Under the pieces are notes generated by a model. It ran no database searches. It saw only the letters and a program-made list of their open reading frames with translations, and was not told the DNA's origin. The translations under genes were made by a program, and so were the position numbers. This document shows, piece by piece, positions 52,288 through 61,545 of a stretch of 64,000 nucleotides of DNA (position 1 is its first letter; each line of letters starts with the position of its first letter). The DNA comes from Pedobacter sp. ok626 (GTDB lineage: Bacteria > Bacteroidota > Bacteroidia > Sphingobacteriales > Sphingobacteriaceae): NCBI RefSeq assembly GCF_900100435.1, contig NZ_FNEX01000002.1:453832-517831 (forward strand). The letters run 5' to 3'.

Positions 52288-54597
52288 TTATTTACGTTTT
52301 CTGCGTGTTAAAAGCACAATGCCAAACAAAAGGATCGCACCCGGGATAATCCCGTAAAACAATATCTCTAATAGTTTAACTCCGGATTTAGTCAATATCA
52401 GACGGTTATCCCTGGATTCCGGCCGGCTCATGTCTACCGGAAACTCTTCATTTGAAAACCAGCTAATAATGCTGTAAATGAACTTGCCATTAGCTGTTTC
52501 CATATTAGCCCTGCTGAGCTCTTTATTGCTAAAAAAATCAGCGTCACCAGATACCACAATACGCTGTTCTTTATTTTTCACTTTCCGGGTAAGCATTATC
52601 GCAGGGGGAAATGCGCCTTGTAAGTCGCCATTTTTTGCTTCGAAAATGAGTGCTGCTGAATCCAGCACAAAAGCACCCTGTTTAATCCAGCTGTTGCGGG
52701 CATCGCTCATCAAGAGCGGCTGCACCTGGAATCTTCCGGTCGTATCATAACTTAATGCTCCGGCACCCGGCATGGATACCACCAATTGCTTCTGATAAGC
52801 TTCTTGTAATGCTGGAGCCATTGCGACTGCTCCCTTAGCCAGAAATGGGGTAACCAGACCATAAGAATAATCCCTGCTGCGCTGAACCAGCGTTCCACTA
52901 CGCAACTGTATGCCCAGTGAATCCAAAAGCGGATTGGCCACGGCCTGTTTACCAGGTTCTGTCACGACCATCAGATTTCCCCCATTCTCAATATATTTCC
53001 GAAGCCGGCCTAGTGCAATCGGACTAAAGGCTACCTTTGGATCGCCAATAACCAATGCAGCAATACCCTCAGGGATCTCCGCATTTTCTATCGCAACACT
53101 GTCCAGGTCAAATCCCAGATTGATGAATGACCCTCTGGACAACTTATTGTTAAAAAGTATTTTATAATCCCTGTCTCCAATTTTATCTATACTCCGTTGA
53201 TAGCCATCTGTTGCAAAGACAATTTTAGGCGGAGTTACAATCAGCCTTTTCAAAGCAGCAGCAATTTCAGCTTGTTCAGGCCAAAAACCCCCATCGTCAA
53301 AAGTTCGCAGAAAGGTTGTTTTATTTTTATATTTCAGCTGGATCACTACACGCCCCCCCTCCTGGCTCAGATTTACCTGCTTACGCACCTCCTGCGGGCT
53401 TAAAAATCGTGAAGTATCCATTTCTGCTGATTTAGCATATTCTTTGAACGCAGCTTTCAGACTTTTTCCAGGATTCGCGGCATAAAACTGCGGATCAAAA
53501 CTATCATAATAATAGACCCAGTTCAGATTGATATTCGATTTAAAACGTTGGTATGGTTCCCAAACGCTTACGGCCATCAGCCGCTTTACAGGCGCCGCTT
53601 CAGCATAGCTGTAATGCAATCCGTTAATATAGGCCGTCATTTCCACCGGTTCATCCCCCATTTTTTTAAGGATTTCCTGGACAGGTTTAACGATGGTATT
53701 CACCTTAGTATCGGTCGCATCATAATAAGCAATCAGTATTTGACGTGAACTGATATAAGCAACGGCTAACCCCGCAGCTACAATACCCATATACCGGCAA
53801 GACTGGCGAAAGACAGATCTGGAAGTACGGGCCAGTTCCAGCCTGGCAATCGTCAATGACAAAAATATACCCGAAACAGCGACGTAGTAAAAGACCTCGC
53901 GTGTACTCAGCAGCCCCTTCACCATACGTTCTGCACGACTAGGCATGGAAAGACTGGCAGTCAGATCCCGTACAAAATCCAATCCCTGGCCAAAACTTCC
54001 AACATAGTTCAGAAATGCGAGCACAGCGAACGTACAGATTGCTGCAATCACCTGGTAAGTTGTTAGACTGGACATAAAAATACCTATGGCTGAATACGTA
54101 CTCAGCAACAGGAATGCAGCCAGCATAGCCACCAATACATGTGGATAATCAAAATGATTGATACTGAATACACCTATAACAAAAAACAGGCTCATGATCC
54201 CAACGATCACCAGGTTATAAACCAACATACCTATAAACTTACCATAGATGATCTGGCTTAACTTTATCGGAGATGAATACAGTAATTTAATGGTTCCGCT
54301 ATTGGTTTCGCGACTGATGATGCCCATGGTCATTAAGGGCGTATATAAATACAAACTAGCGAGGATGGAATAGAAAATACCTTCGGAAACTATTGGCGAT
54401 GAAACGGAAGAACTATATAGTTTTTCCGTTAAAAAAGTAAAGCCGGGAATAAATTGCTGCATGTGCTGTAGTTCACCTATACTCGGTATAAAAGCCAGCG
54501 TCATTTGTACCAGCAATACCAGTATGAGCAACCATGCAATGGGAGAATAAAACAGCAGACTGAGTTCCAGTTTTGCTATTTGTATTGTTTTCTTCAT
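52288..54597 (-). CDS. GldF-GldG-type fused ABC permease, copy 1
   Basis: A 769-residue paralogue of the protein at 44566-46857 with the same layout: an ABC-2 permease of about six helices (about 1-270; MGIISRETNSGTIKLLYSSP), a GldG-like periplasmic domain (about 290-735; NLMVVTEPGKQAVANPLL, IVVSGDADFFSNKELSRANM) and a last helix ending RRKRK. It follows the ATPase gene by 11 bp and precedes the MutS-like gene by 1 bp. The two permeases probably arose by duplication and may form a heterodimer. Confidence 0.88.
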   Translation of the reverse strand: MKKTIQIAKLELSLLFYSPIAWLLILVLLVQMTLAFIPSIGELQHMQQFIPGFTFLTEKLYSSSVSSPIVSEGIFYSILASLYLYTPLMTMGIISRETNSGTIKLLYSSPIKLSQIIYGKFIGMLVYNLVIVGIMSLFFVIGVFSINHFDYPHVLVAMLAAFLLLSTYSAIGIFMSSLTTYQVIAAICTFAVLAFLNYVGSFGQGLDFVRDLTASLSMPSRAERMVKGLLSTREVFYYVAVSGIFLSLTIARLELARTSRSVFRQSCRYMGIVAAGLAVAYISSRQILIAYYDATDTKVNTIVKPVQEILKKMGDEPVEMTAYINGLHYSYAEAAPVKRLMAVSVWEPYQRFKSNINLNWVYYYDSFDPQFYAANPGKSLKAAFKEYAKSAEMDTSRFLSPQEVRKQVNLSQEGGRVVIQLKYKNKTTFLRTFDDGGFWPEQAEIAAALKRLIVTPPKIVFATDGYQRSIDKIGDRDYKILFNNKLSRGSFINLGFDLDSVAIENAEIPEGIAALVIGDPKVAFSPIALGRLRKYIENGGNLMVVTEPGKQAVANPLLDSLGIQLRSGTLVQRSRDYSYGLVTPFLAKGAVAMAPALQEAYQKQLVVSMPGAGALSYDTTGRFQVQPLLMSDARNSWIKQGAFVLDSAALIFEAKNGDLQGAFPPAIMLTRKVKNKEQRIVVSGDADFFSNKELSRANMETANGKFIYSIISWFSNEEFPVDMSRPESRDNRLILTKSGVKLLEILFYGIIPGAILLFGIVLLTRRKRK

Positions 54598-54608
54598 TTT
54601 ATAAGTCT

Positions 54609-55532
54609 TTAATTGGAGATTCTCGACAATTGAGCGAAGGTTTCATCTAAGGAATTCTTTTCCAGATTTAGCTCACGCAAGCGCCAGCCCTGTTTTGCAC
54701 TTTCCAGTACAATAGCTTCAGAAATCCCCTTATCCCCGTTAAAATAAATTCGTAATTGTTTTTCAGTTAGGTACTCTACTCTGGAAATACCCTCAATGGT
54801 TTGTAAAACTTCGGCTGTCGGCGCATTTTCCATGACCACCAACATGCTGTGCGGAGCGATATAATTGTCAAAAGCTTCCATGGTATCTGCAAATACAATC
54901 CGTCCGCTTTCAATCATCACAATATCGCGACACAGGTATTGTACTTCCGTCAGGATATGCGTTGAAAGGATTACGGCTCGATCCGTGGCAATATCCTTGA
55001 TCAGCGAACGCACTTCCAAAATCTGGTTTGGATCTAATCCATTAGTTGGCTCATCAAATACCACCAGTTTCGGTCTATGTATAATCGCCTGTGCAATGCC
55101 CACACGCTGCTTATAACCACCGGATAAATTCTTGATCAGTCTTTTGTTGATGTGTGTCAGTCCGCAAAGCTCCTTCACTTCTTCCATCGCCTTTTTCAAC
55201 TGGTTTTTTTCTAACGAACGCAGGATTGCTGTGTGCATCAAATACTCATCCACGGTTAAATCCATATATAAAGGTGGGGTTTGAGGTAAAAAACCGATTT
55301 CCTGTTTGGCACTTTCCGGTTCTTTACTCAGGTCGATACCATTGATGATTACTTTTCCTGTAGTTGGCGTCAATACGCCGCACAAAATGTTCATGGTGGT
55401 AGACTTGCCCGCTCCATTAGAGCCCAGTAATCCTACAATGCCACTGCGCGGAATTTCTATATTGATATCACGTATAGCCCAGCTGGTACTATAACGGTGC
55501 GACAAGCCACTTATACGAACGATTGGTTCCAT
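54609..55532 (-). CDS. GldA-like ABC transporter ATP-binding protein
   Basis: A 307-residue ABC ATPase. Walker A GSNGAGKST (37-45), Q-loop FLPQTPPLY (81-89), signature LSGGYKQR (136-143), Walker B LVVFDEP with Asp160-Glu161, and STHIL all look intact. The C-terminal 80 residues (TAEVLQTIEGISRVEYL onward) are the regulatory tail common in GldA/NatA/CcmA-type drug and lipid exporters. It is the only ATPase gene for the two fused permeases in this operon. A 143-bp gap without a recognised gene precedes it. Confidence 0.93.
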   Translation of the reverse strand: MEPIVRISGLSHRYSTSWAIRDINIEIPRSGIVGLLGSNGAGKSTTMNILCGVLTPTTGKVIINGIDLSKEPESAKQEIGFLPQTPPLYMDLTVDEYLMHTAILRSLEKNQLKKAMEEVKELCGLTHINKRLIKNLSGGYKQRVGIAQAIIHRPKLVVFDEPTNGLDPNQILEVRSLIKDIATDRAVILSTHILTEVQYLCRDIVMIESGRIVFADTMEAFDNYIAPHSMLVVMENAPTAEVLQTIEGISRVEYLTEKQLRIYFNGDKGISEAIVLESAKQGWRLRELNLEKNSLDETFAQLSRISN

Positions 55533-55675
55533 AGTTTTTGATTGATTTTTATGCTTTATTTGTTGTTAGTTATTTTTATTGTAATCCTGATTTCCAGGCA
55601 AAGGAAGACCCGCTCCGTAATTTTGCGTTACAGACCTCCCATCGCTTCGTAAGCGTATGTGCTTAAATCACTTTC

Positions 55676-56434
55676 TTAATAATTGTCAATCAGAAACGGG
55701 CTTTGTGCTTGTGCCGCGTCAATAGCGCCCGGCAATCCTTTCAATGCCAGTGTAAAATTCCTGTACCGCCATCGGTTCATTGCCCCCTGGTTTACTGCCG
55801 AAAACTCATAAGTAGCCAGTACTTTTTGTGTTTCTTTATCCCGGAACTCAAATTTATAATCACCAGTTTGAGCAAGCGCCGGATAATTCATATACCCTGT
55901 AACCTGCTTATAGGCTAACTCATCTACTTCTTTTTGTACCCCATCGTCAATTAAATAAATGCTCACCGGCTTACTCTGGTAGGATAAATTGGCAAATCTG
56001 ATTCCAAATGTGCTGTCTCTCTGATTGTGAAATGGTGGGACATCAGTTACCAGCAAATGATCTGGATGATCGACTGTTCCGGTAAGGAATAAAGAGTTGA
56101 TGCTTCCTTTTTTGAGTTGAAGCTGCAGGTCAAACAAAGGCTTACTCGTTGCAGTAGTATCGGGATACTGAAACAGTCCAAGTGGTTGTTCCAGTTCAAA
56201 AGTTGTTAATTTATTACCCGGTTCAAAGACACCATAATTAATGTATGCCGCACCAGAATAACTATAGCCCCATCCTGGGGTAGTACCATTTAAGTTTATA
56301 ACCAGTTTAGCGCTTCCCGGAACAGCATTAACCAGGATTAGTGAAGACATTACCGGCAGACTGTCTTCTTTTTTACATGCCATAAATAAAATGGAAACCA
56401 GGATAAACCATGCACTTATTCTAAATTTTCTCAT
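55676..56434 (-). CDS. DUF4397-like lipoprotein
   Basis: A 252-residue lipoprotein (lipobox ILFMACKK, Cys20). The mature part begins with a beta-rich domain (SSLILVNAVPGSAKLVINLN) typical of DUF4397, and FGIRFANLSYQSKPVSIYLI suggests a second related beta-sandwich. No catalytic motif is seen. It follows SusD by 20 bp, the place where surface-exposed accessory binding proteins of SusC/SusD systems are found, and it precedes the ABC block. Confidence 0.72.
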   Translation of the reverse strand: MRKFRISAWFILVSILFMACKKEDSLPVMSSLILVNAVPGSAKLVINLNGTTPGWGYSYSGAAYINYGVFEPGNKLTTFELEQPLGLFQYPDTTATSKPLFDLQLQLKKGSINSLFLTGTVDHPDHLLVTDVPPFHNQRDSTFGIRFANLSYQSKPVSIYLIDDGVQKEVDELAYKQVTGYMNYPALAQTGDYKFEFRDKETQKVLATYEFSAVNQGAMNRWRYRNFTLALKGLPGAIDAAQAQSPFLIDNY

Positions 56435-56454
56435 ATTCTTATTCTTTAAAATAA

Positions 56455-57915
56455 TTAATAAACAGGATTCTGACTCAGGTTATGATTATTGAGAATCTCT
56501 GACGGAGGTATTGGAAAAAGTAATTGGTAATCTCCTCTCCATGGTTGTTTTATGGGTATCACAGAAAGTACGTCGTGTGCCCGACCAGTCCTTTTTAAAT
56601 CGAACCAACGATGTCCCCATTCCGCAAAAAGCTCCGCTCTTCTTTCTTTTTCGATGGCAGCAATCACTTCATCTCTGGATAGCGTAGCGGGCAAATCATC
56701 AAGGCCGGCACGATGCCTGATCACGTTTAGATCGGCAATGGCTAAATCCAATTGGGAGCTTCCCAATACACTAGCCTCTGCCCTGATCAGGTACTGCTCT
56801 GCCAGTCTCAACACCATATAATATTCTGTAATGTTTCCTACAGTTGAATTATCCATTCCTATTTTGTACTTATAAGGATAGTAAAGCGTTTTACCATTCA
56901 CAACGCGGGACATCTGCCAATCCGTTTTTCGTTTATCCTTAAGCTCAAAAACAGGATTCAATTGATCCGATATGCGAAAAGGATATTCTCCAACAGTTGC
57001 AATATTTGGGAGTAAAGTGTAGGCTTCCGGTGTTGCATTTCTGTGTGGTTCGAATGATGGATTTTGTTGTAATTGCCAGATCGCTTCTGTGCTATTCATT
57101 AAAAAAACATCATTCAAGTCTGTTTTCAATTGAAATAACCCGGATTGAGCGATAACTTCAGTGGCTTGGGCTGCTGCTTCTGCATAAGCGCCTGTATAAA
57201 GATAAGTTCTGGCTAACAGCGCTGTTGCAGCCCATTTATTTGGACGGATACGTTCGCCTGTTTTGGAGCTGGCAAAATCAGCACCAAGAGCTGATTTTGC
57301 ATCGATCAGATCCTTAATGATCTGCTTATAAACTTCAGCTTTAGGTATACGGGTCATATTTCCCGTTTTATTAAAATCTACAGTGAGTGCCAGTGGCACA
57401 TCACCAAAGAAATTCACCAGATAGAAGTAAGAAAAAGCACGAACAAATTTGGCCTCGCCAGTAAGCCTGGTTCTCACACTTGCCGTAAGTTTTGAAGATG
57501 TAGATGCCTGAATACCTTCTATTATATCATTAGCTCCGTAAATTGAATTGTAAGTGGTAACCCAGATGGTATAGCTGTAGGAATCCTCAACCAGCAACTT
57601 ATTTGTATTGTAAATGTACCAACCTGGCCCCTGGTTATAATAAGTCAGTTCATCAGCGCAAAGGCTTCCTAAAAGTGTACTTAAACCGGTAGAAAAACCA
57701 CTATGCCCCTGGGATGCACCATCAATCCCATTAATTAACTGAGTAAATACACCTGCCATAGCTGAGCTGGCCTGACTATCATTAGAAAATATCTTTGTAG
57801 TAGTAGTGGTGGTAATTGGCTCCGGAATATTTATCAGTTTTTTACAGGAGAAACAAAAAAACATGGATAAACCTACCAAACACACATATATATTTAAACT
57901 TCTTTTAATCATCAT
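56455..57915 (-). CDS. SusD/RagB-family lipoprotein 3 (of the ECF-controlled operon)
   Basis: From the ATG at 57915 the product is 486 residues with a lipobox ending at Cys24 (FCFSCKK). SusD features include SSAMAGVFTQLINGIDG, EAKFVRAFSYFYLVNFFGDV, and the C-terminal AIEKERRAELFAEWGHRWFD. The frame extends upstream to 57948 inside SusC3, but the lipoprotein signal fits the chosen start. Its ligand may be a peptide rather than a glycan given the downstream M16 peptidase and ABC genes; this is inference. Confidence 0.92.
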   Translation of the reverse strand: MMIKRSLNIYVCLVGLSMFFCFSCKKLINIPEPITTTTTTKIFSNDSQASSAMAGVFTQLINGIDGASQGHSGFSTGLSTLLGSLCADELTYYNQGPGWYIYNTNKLLVEDSYSYTIWVTTYNSIYGANDIIEGIQASTSSKLTASVRTRLTGEAKFVRAFSYFYLVNFFGDVPLALTVDFNKTGNMTRIPKAEVYKQIIKDLIDAKSALGADFASSKTGERIRPNKWAATALLARTYLYTGAYAEAAAQATEVIAQSGLFQLKTDLNDVFLMNSTEAIWQLQQNPSFEPHRNATPEAYTLLPNIATVGEYPFRISDQLNPVFELKDKRKTDWQMSRVVNGKTLYYPYKYKIGMDNSTVGNITEYYMVLRLAEQYLIRAEASVLGSSQLDLAIADLNVIRHRAGLDDLPATLSRDEVIAAIEKERRAELFAEWGHRWFDLKRTGRAHDVLSVIPIKQPWRGDYQLLFPIPPSEILNNHNLSQNPVY

Positions 57916-57923
57916 CTTTAAAA

Positions 57924-60900
57924 TTAAAAATTTAACGAAAGACCACATAGAAAGACTCTAGCTGGAGGTAGCGCTCCAAACATCTGTAATTCAGGATCTA
58001 TACCACCCGCCTTACTGATCACAAATACATTCTGGGCATTCATGTAGACACTTACCGACTCCGCACCCAATTTCTTCAGCAGTTTCTGATTTAAAGTGTA
58101 GGCCAGAGAAACATTGGACAACCGGACATAAGAAGAGTTTCTATAAATAGCATCAGAATTGGCGTAGTTATTATAACCTTGATCTGTAATTGTACTCGCC
58201 TTACTATACTTTGCATTATCACCTGGTTTTTTCCAATAGTTACCTATTATATCTGCAGGTTGGTTTCCAAAACCACCAATACTTAATCCGGAAATATAAT
58301 TTGGATCTGCACCGATTTGATTTCTAAAGTCGAAAAAGCAACCAAAACTAAAGTTTTTATAGCTAAACTGGCTACCTAACCCTCCTGTAAATTTAGGTGT
58401 AAGATCTAGTTCTACATATTGATCATTTAAACCCTTCCCTGGCGCAAAAGTGGTTTGCTGAACATAACCGTTTTTATTATAATCTTCAAATGTGTAGCTA
58501 CCTGATAACGGATCTACTCCGGTATAATGAAAAAGATACTTGGTATTTAACGACTTACCCACTTGCAGTTTAAGGGCATAAGGGGAATTCTCAATATCTG
58601 GATAAGCGAGTAATTTATTATAGTTTCTGGAACCATTAAAAGTCAGCGTCCAATTGATATCCTTTGTATCGATTACTTTTGCATTGAATGTAAATTCCCA
58701 ACCGCCATTTTCTATAAGTGCTGGCCAATTTGCGGTAACCGAAGGAAATCCGGTATACAATGGTGTAGGATAACTTGTGAGTTGATTGCCGCTACGCTCC
58801 TTATAAATTGCCGTCTCCAGGTTAATTCTATCATCAAAAAAGCTCAGATTTAACGCTATTTCCGATTTTTTATTTACCTGCCATTTGTAGTTTGGATTTA
58901 CGGCCTGCATGCTAACTAATGGCTTCTCTCCATCATAATCTGGAAGGGGTGTATTTTCCACATGACCACTTGACCATCTGGTCAGGTACTTATAGTCGCC
59001 AATTGCATCACTTCCCGTGAGTCCGTAACTTCCTCTTAGCTTGACAAAGCTAATAAAAGAGGGGAGCACATTTTTTGCCCAATCTTCTTTAGATGCGATC
59101 CATGCTGCGCCGATAGAGCCGAAATTACCAAATTGTTTTCCTGGACCAAAACGCGAAGAACCGTCTCTACGTCCATTGATGTTAATGATATACTTATCTT
59201 CCCAACTGTATTTTATTCTTCCAAACACCGCCGCATATTTATAAAAGCCCTGATTTTGAGTAATGAGTGTAAAAGGAGCCATGCTGATGGATTCTATAAA
59301 GTCATCACTTTCAAAATTAAACCCATAAATACCAAAAGCGTTTGTCGCTGTTTTCTGCGTACTACCGCCAAGCAATGCAGTAAGCTCGCCCCCAAACAAC
59401 TTTACATGATAGTCAATCTGAGGTTCTATAAGCCAGTTGTAATTGTTTGTTGTTCCAGAAAAAGTAGATCCTCTCGGATTACTTAAAGGATCCTGGGCGG
59501 AAATATAACCTAAAAATTTATTAGCATTATTGCTGGAGTTATAACCAATATTGGTGGAAACACTCAGGTTTTGAAGTATTTTATAAGACAACCTCAAACT
59601 GCTGGTTATCATATTTGTATTAGAAGTATAAGGGTTATCTAAGCCACTAAATGGAAAATTGATATCAGGCCCTGAAGCACGCCATGGCGCAAAATTCAAG
59701 ACACCATTCTCGTCGTAAATATCCGGTGCATTAGGTGCCAGGGTAACAAGGCTAGGGGAGCCGATGGTATTAATGGCAGAATAGGAGTAATTACCATTTA
59801 AGTCTGCTCTAAATCTGCGGTCTTTGGTACTGTGCCCGAGATTAAAAGCCAGGGAACCGCGTTGATTACTACCTTTACTGCTAAGAATTTCGGTTTGTTT
59901 CCCATAATTACCGCTTATTCTGAATTGAGTTTGCACATCGCCACCTGCCAGGGACATCGATACATTCGTTTGCTTTCCTATTTTACCCCAAAGCTCTTTT
60001 TGCCAGTCGGTGTATTTATTCGGATCCCATAACACCAAATCCGGGGCATTATTAGCTGTTGGTGTGATGTTATCATTTTTAAAAGCTTCTCTTCTGATTT
60101 CCAGATATTGCTGGGTATTCAACATATCCCAACGTTGCGTTACCGCACTGAAACCTTGGTCTATATTGGCAGAAAACTTGGTCTCACCCGATTTACCTTT
60201 TTTTGTAGTAATCAGGATTACACCATTGGCAGCTCTTGAACCATATATTGCAGTTGCATCGCCATCCTTCAAAACTTCAATGCTTTCTATGTCTTTACTG
60301 TTTAAGTTATAAAAAGGACTTTGACCTCCGGTTACAGAGAATCCATTTTGAACTACTCCCTGGGAACCGCGTTCATAATTGGACCCGGAACCCAAATCTA
60401 AATTGTTCAGTGGAACGCCGTCTATAATATATAGTGGATCAGATACAAAATCCGGACTGATGGTTTTTCGGCCTCTGATCTCTATTTTTACAGGACTGCC
60501 AGCATACCCATTTGTAGGGGTTACAATCATACCCGCTACACGCCCTTGTAAAGCGAGTAAAGGATTCTGTACCGGTTGTTGCTCCAATTCCTTTGCCGTA
60601 ACAGTTACGATGTTTCCTGTTGACAAACGGCGGTTCGTTTTTCCGTAGGCCATCACCTGAACCTCGTCCAGTTTAGAAGTACTTAATTCCAATTTTATAG
60701 CCATTGGGATAGCACTAACCTTTATCTCTTTAGTAACATAGCCCATGTAGGATATCTGTAACATCGCATCTTCAGGAACATCATTTAAAGCGAACTGTCC
60801 GGCGGTGGCTGTCGTTGTACTGCGTTTTGTTCCTTTAATAACAATGGTTGCTCCTGCCAATGGATTGTTATCCGTGTCAATCACGATTCCGAATACATCA

Positions 60901-61301
60901 ATTCCGGCAAAAAGGGCCGCTACGCGATCTATCAGGTTGGGCGCTTTCGCCTGCACAACAATTGATTTTTTAACAATAGAATAGGTTAAAGGAAGGCCTT
61001 TAAAAACTTCTTTTAAGGCTTCTTCCAGAGATGCATTCTGCAATTTTACATCAACCTTTAGCTTTGTCAGGTCTTCATTTTTCCAGAAGAAGCTATAACC
61101 TGTTTGTTTTTCAATGCTGGAAAAAACAGTGGTGAGTGTAGCATCCTTTTGCTGAATGGTTACATTTTGCGAGTATCCAATAGCTGATACCTGCACACAA
61201 GCGACGGTGATTATGAAAAATATCAGTTTCATTACCATTATGATTTTACGCATTCGCCACCCTGATTCCAGGGGAGCTTTTGCATATGAGTATAAATTCA
61301 T
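57924..61301 (-). CDS. SusC/RagA-family TonB-dependent transducer with STN domain
   Basis: A 1125-residue outer-membrane receptor. An N-terminal extension and signal peptide end near VSAIGYSQN. An STN (secretin/TonB short) domain at about 47-122 (TTVFSSIEKQTGYSFFWKNE) contacts the FecR anti-sigma factor. A carboxypeptidase-regulatory-like domain (about 135-205), the plug (LLALQGRVAGMIVTPTNG, VEIRGRK-like KIEIRGRKTI, PLYIIDGVPLN, VLKDGDATAIYGSRAANGVI) and the barrel follow. FecR and the ECF sigma factor lie just upstream. It both imports and signals ligand presence, as FecA does. Confidence 0.95.
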   Translation of the reverse strand: MNLYSYAKAPLESGWRMRKIIMVMKLIFFIITVACVQVSAIGYSQNVTIQQKDATLTTVFSSIEKQTGYSFFWKNEDLTKLKVDVKLQNASLEEALKEVFKGLPLTYSIVKKSIVVQAKAPNLIDRVAALFAGIDVFGIVIDTDNNPLAGATIVIKGTKRSTTTATAGQFALNDVPEDAMLQISYMGYVTKEIKVSAIPMAIKLELSTSKLDEVQVMAYGKTNRRLSTGNIVTVTAKELEQQPVQNPLLALQGRVAGMIVTPTNGYAGSPVKIEIRGRKTISPDFVSDPLYIIDGVPLNNLDLGSGSNYERGSQGVVQNGFSVTGGQSPFYNLNSKDIESIEVLKDGDATAIYGSRAANGVILITTKKGKSGETKFSANIDQGFSAVTQRWDMLNTQQYLEIRREAFKNDNITPTANNAPDLVLWDPNKYTDWQKELWGKIGKQTNVSMSLAGGDVQTQFRISGNYGKQTEILSSKGSNQRGSLAFNLGHSTKDRRFRADLNGNYSYSAINTIGSPSLVTLAPNAPDIYDENGVLNFAPWRASGPDINFPFSGLDNPYTSNTNMITSSLRLSYKILQNLSVSTNIGYNSSNNANKFLGYISAQDPLSNPRGSTFSGTTNNYNWLIEPQIDYHVKLFGGELTALLGGSTQKTATNAFGIYGFNFESDDFIESISMAPFTLITQNQGFYKYAAVFGRIKYSWEDKYIININGRRDGSSRFGPGKQFGNFGSIGAAWIASKEDWAKNVLPSFISFVKLRGSYGLTGSDAIGDYKYLTRWSSGHVENTPLPDYDGEKPLVSMQAVNPNYKWQVNKKSEIALNLSFFDDRINLETAIYKERSGNQLTSYPTPLYTGFPSVTANWPALIENGGWEFTFNAKVIDTKDINWTLTFNGSRNYNKLLAYPDIENSPYALKLQVGKSLNTKYLFHYTGVDPLSGSYTFEDYNKNGYVQQTTFAPGKGLNDQYVELDLTPKFTGGLGSQFSYKNFSFGCFFDFRNQIGADPNYISGLSIGGFGNQPADIIGNYWKKPGDNAKYSKASTITDQGYNNYANSDAIYRNSSYVRLSNVSLAYTLNQKLLKKLGAESVSVYMNAQNVFVISKAGGIDPELQMFGALPPARVFLCGLSLNF

Positions 61302-61347
61302 ACGTTTGTATTGTTTGGGTTTGGATTAGTTTTCAAGAATTATTCAT

Positions 61348-61416
61348 CATTCCGATTTTATCGGAATGGGTAACCCAGGCAACAGTCCGGAGAAAAGTGT
61401 CGAAGCCTTCTCCGGG
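61348..61416 (-). promoter_or_regulatory. Two hairpins in the fecR-susC gap
   Basis: CATTCCGAT-TTT-ATCGGAATG (61348-61368) is a perfect 9-bp inverted repeat. CCGGAGAA (61387-61394) pairs perfectly with TTCTCCGG (61408-61415). Both lie in the 244-bp gap between fecR (stop at 61546) and susC (start at 61301). Neither is followed by a strong T-run on the minus strand. They could be operator sites, an attenuator or mRNA processing signals separating the regulatory from the structural genes. Confidence 0.45.
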
Positions 61417-61545
61417 CTTTATTATACATAGCTACCCCATAGCGAGCCTAGCCGCTTTTTTGTAGAAGTTTCATCATTTTGGTTGGTTTTGGTTTTAGGT
61501 TATTTATTATTTAGTTGATTCTATTTTAGTATTTAATGCCCGGCA

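Noticed and set aside
55533..55675. Possible precursor-peptide gene ahead of the ABC ATPase
   Set aside because: I searched for a secreted-peptide precursor that would make the operon a bacteriocin cluster, but the minus strand has only very short frames such as MGGL.
43796..57948. Lanthipeptide or RiPP biosynthesis cluster
   Set aside because: ABC and M16 genes would fit, but no modification enzymes (LanB, LanC, radical SAM, YcaO) or precursor are visible.
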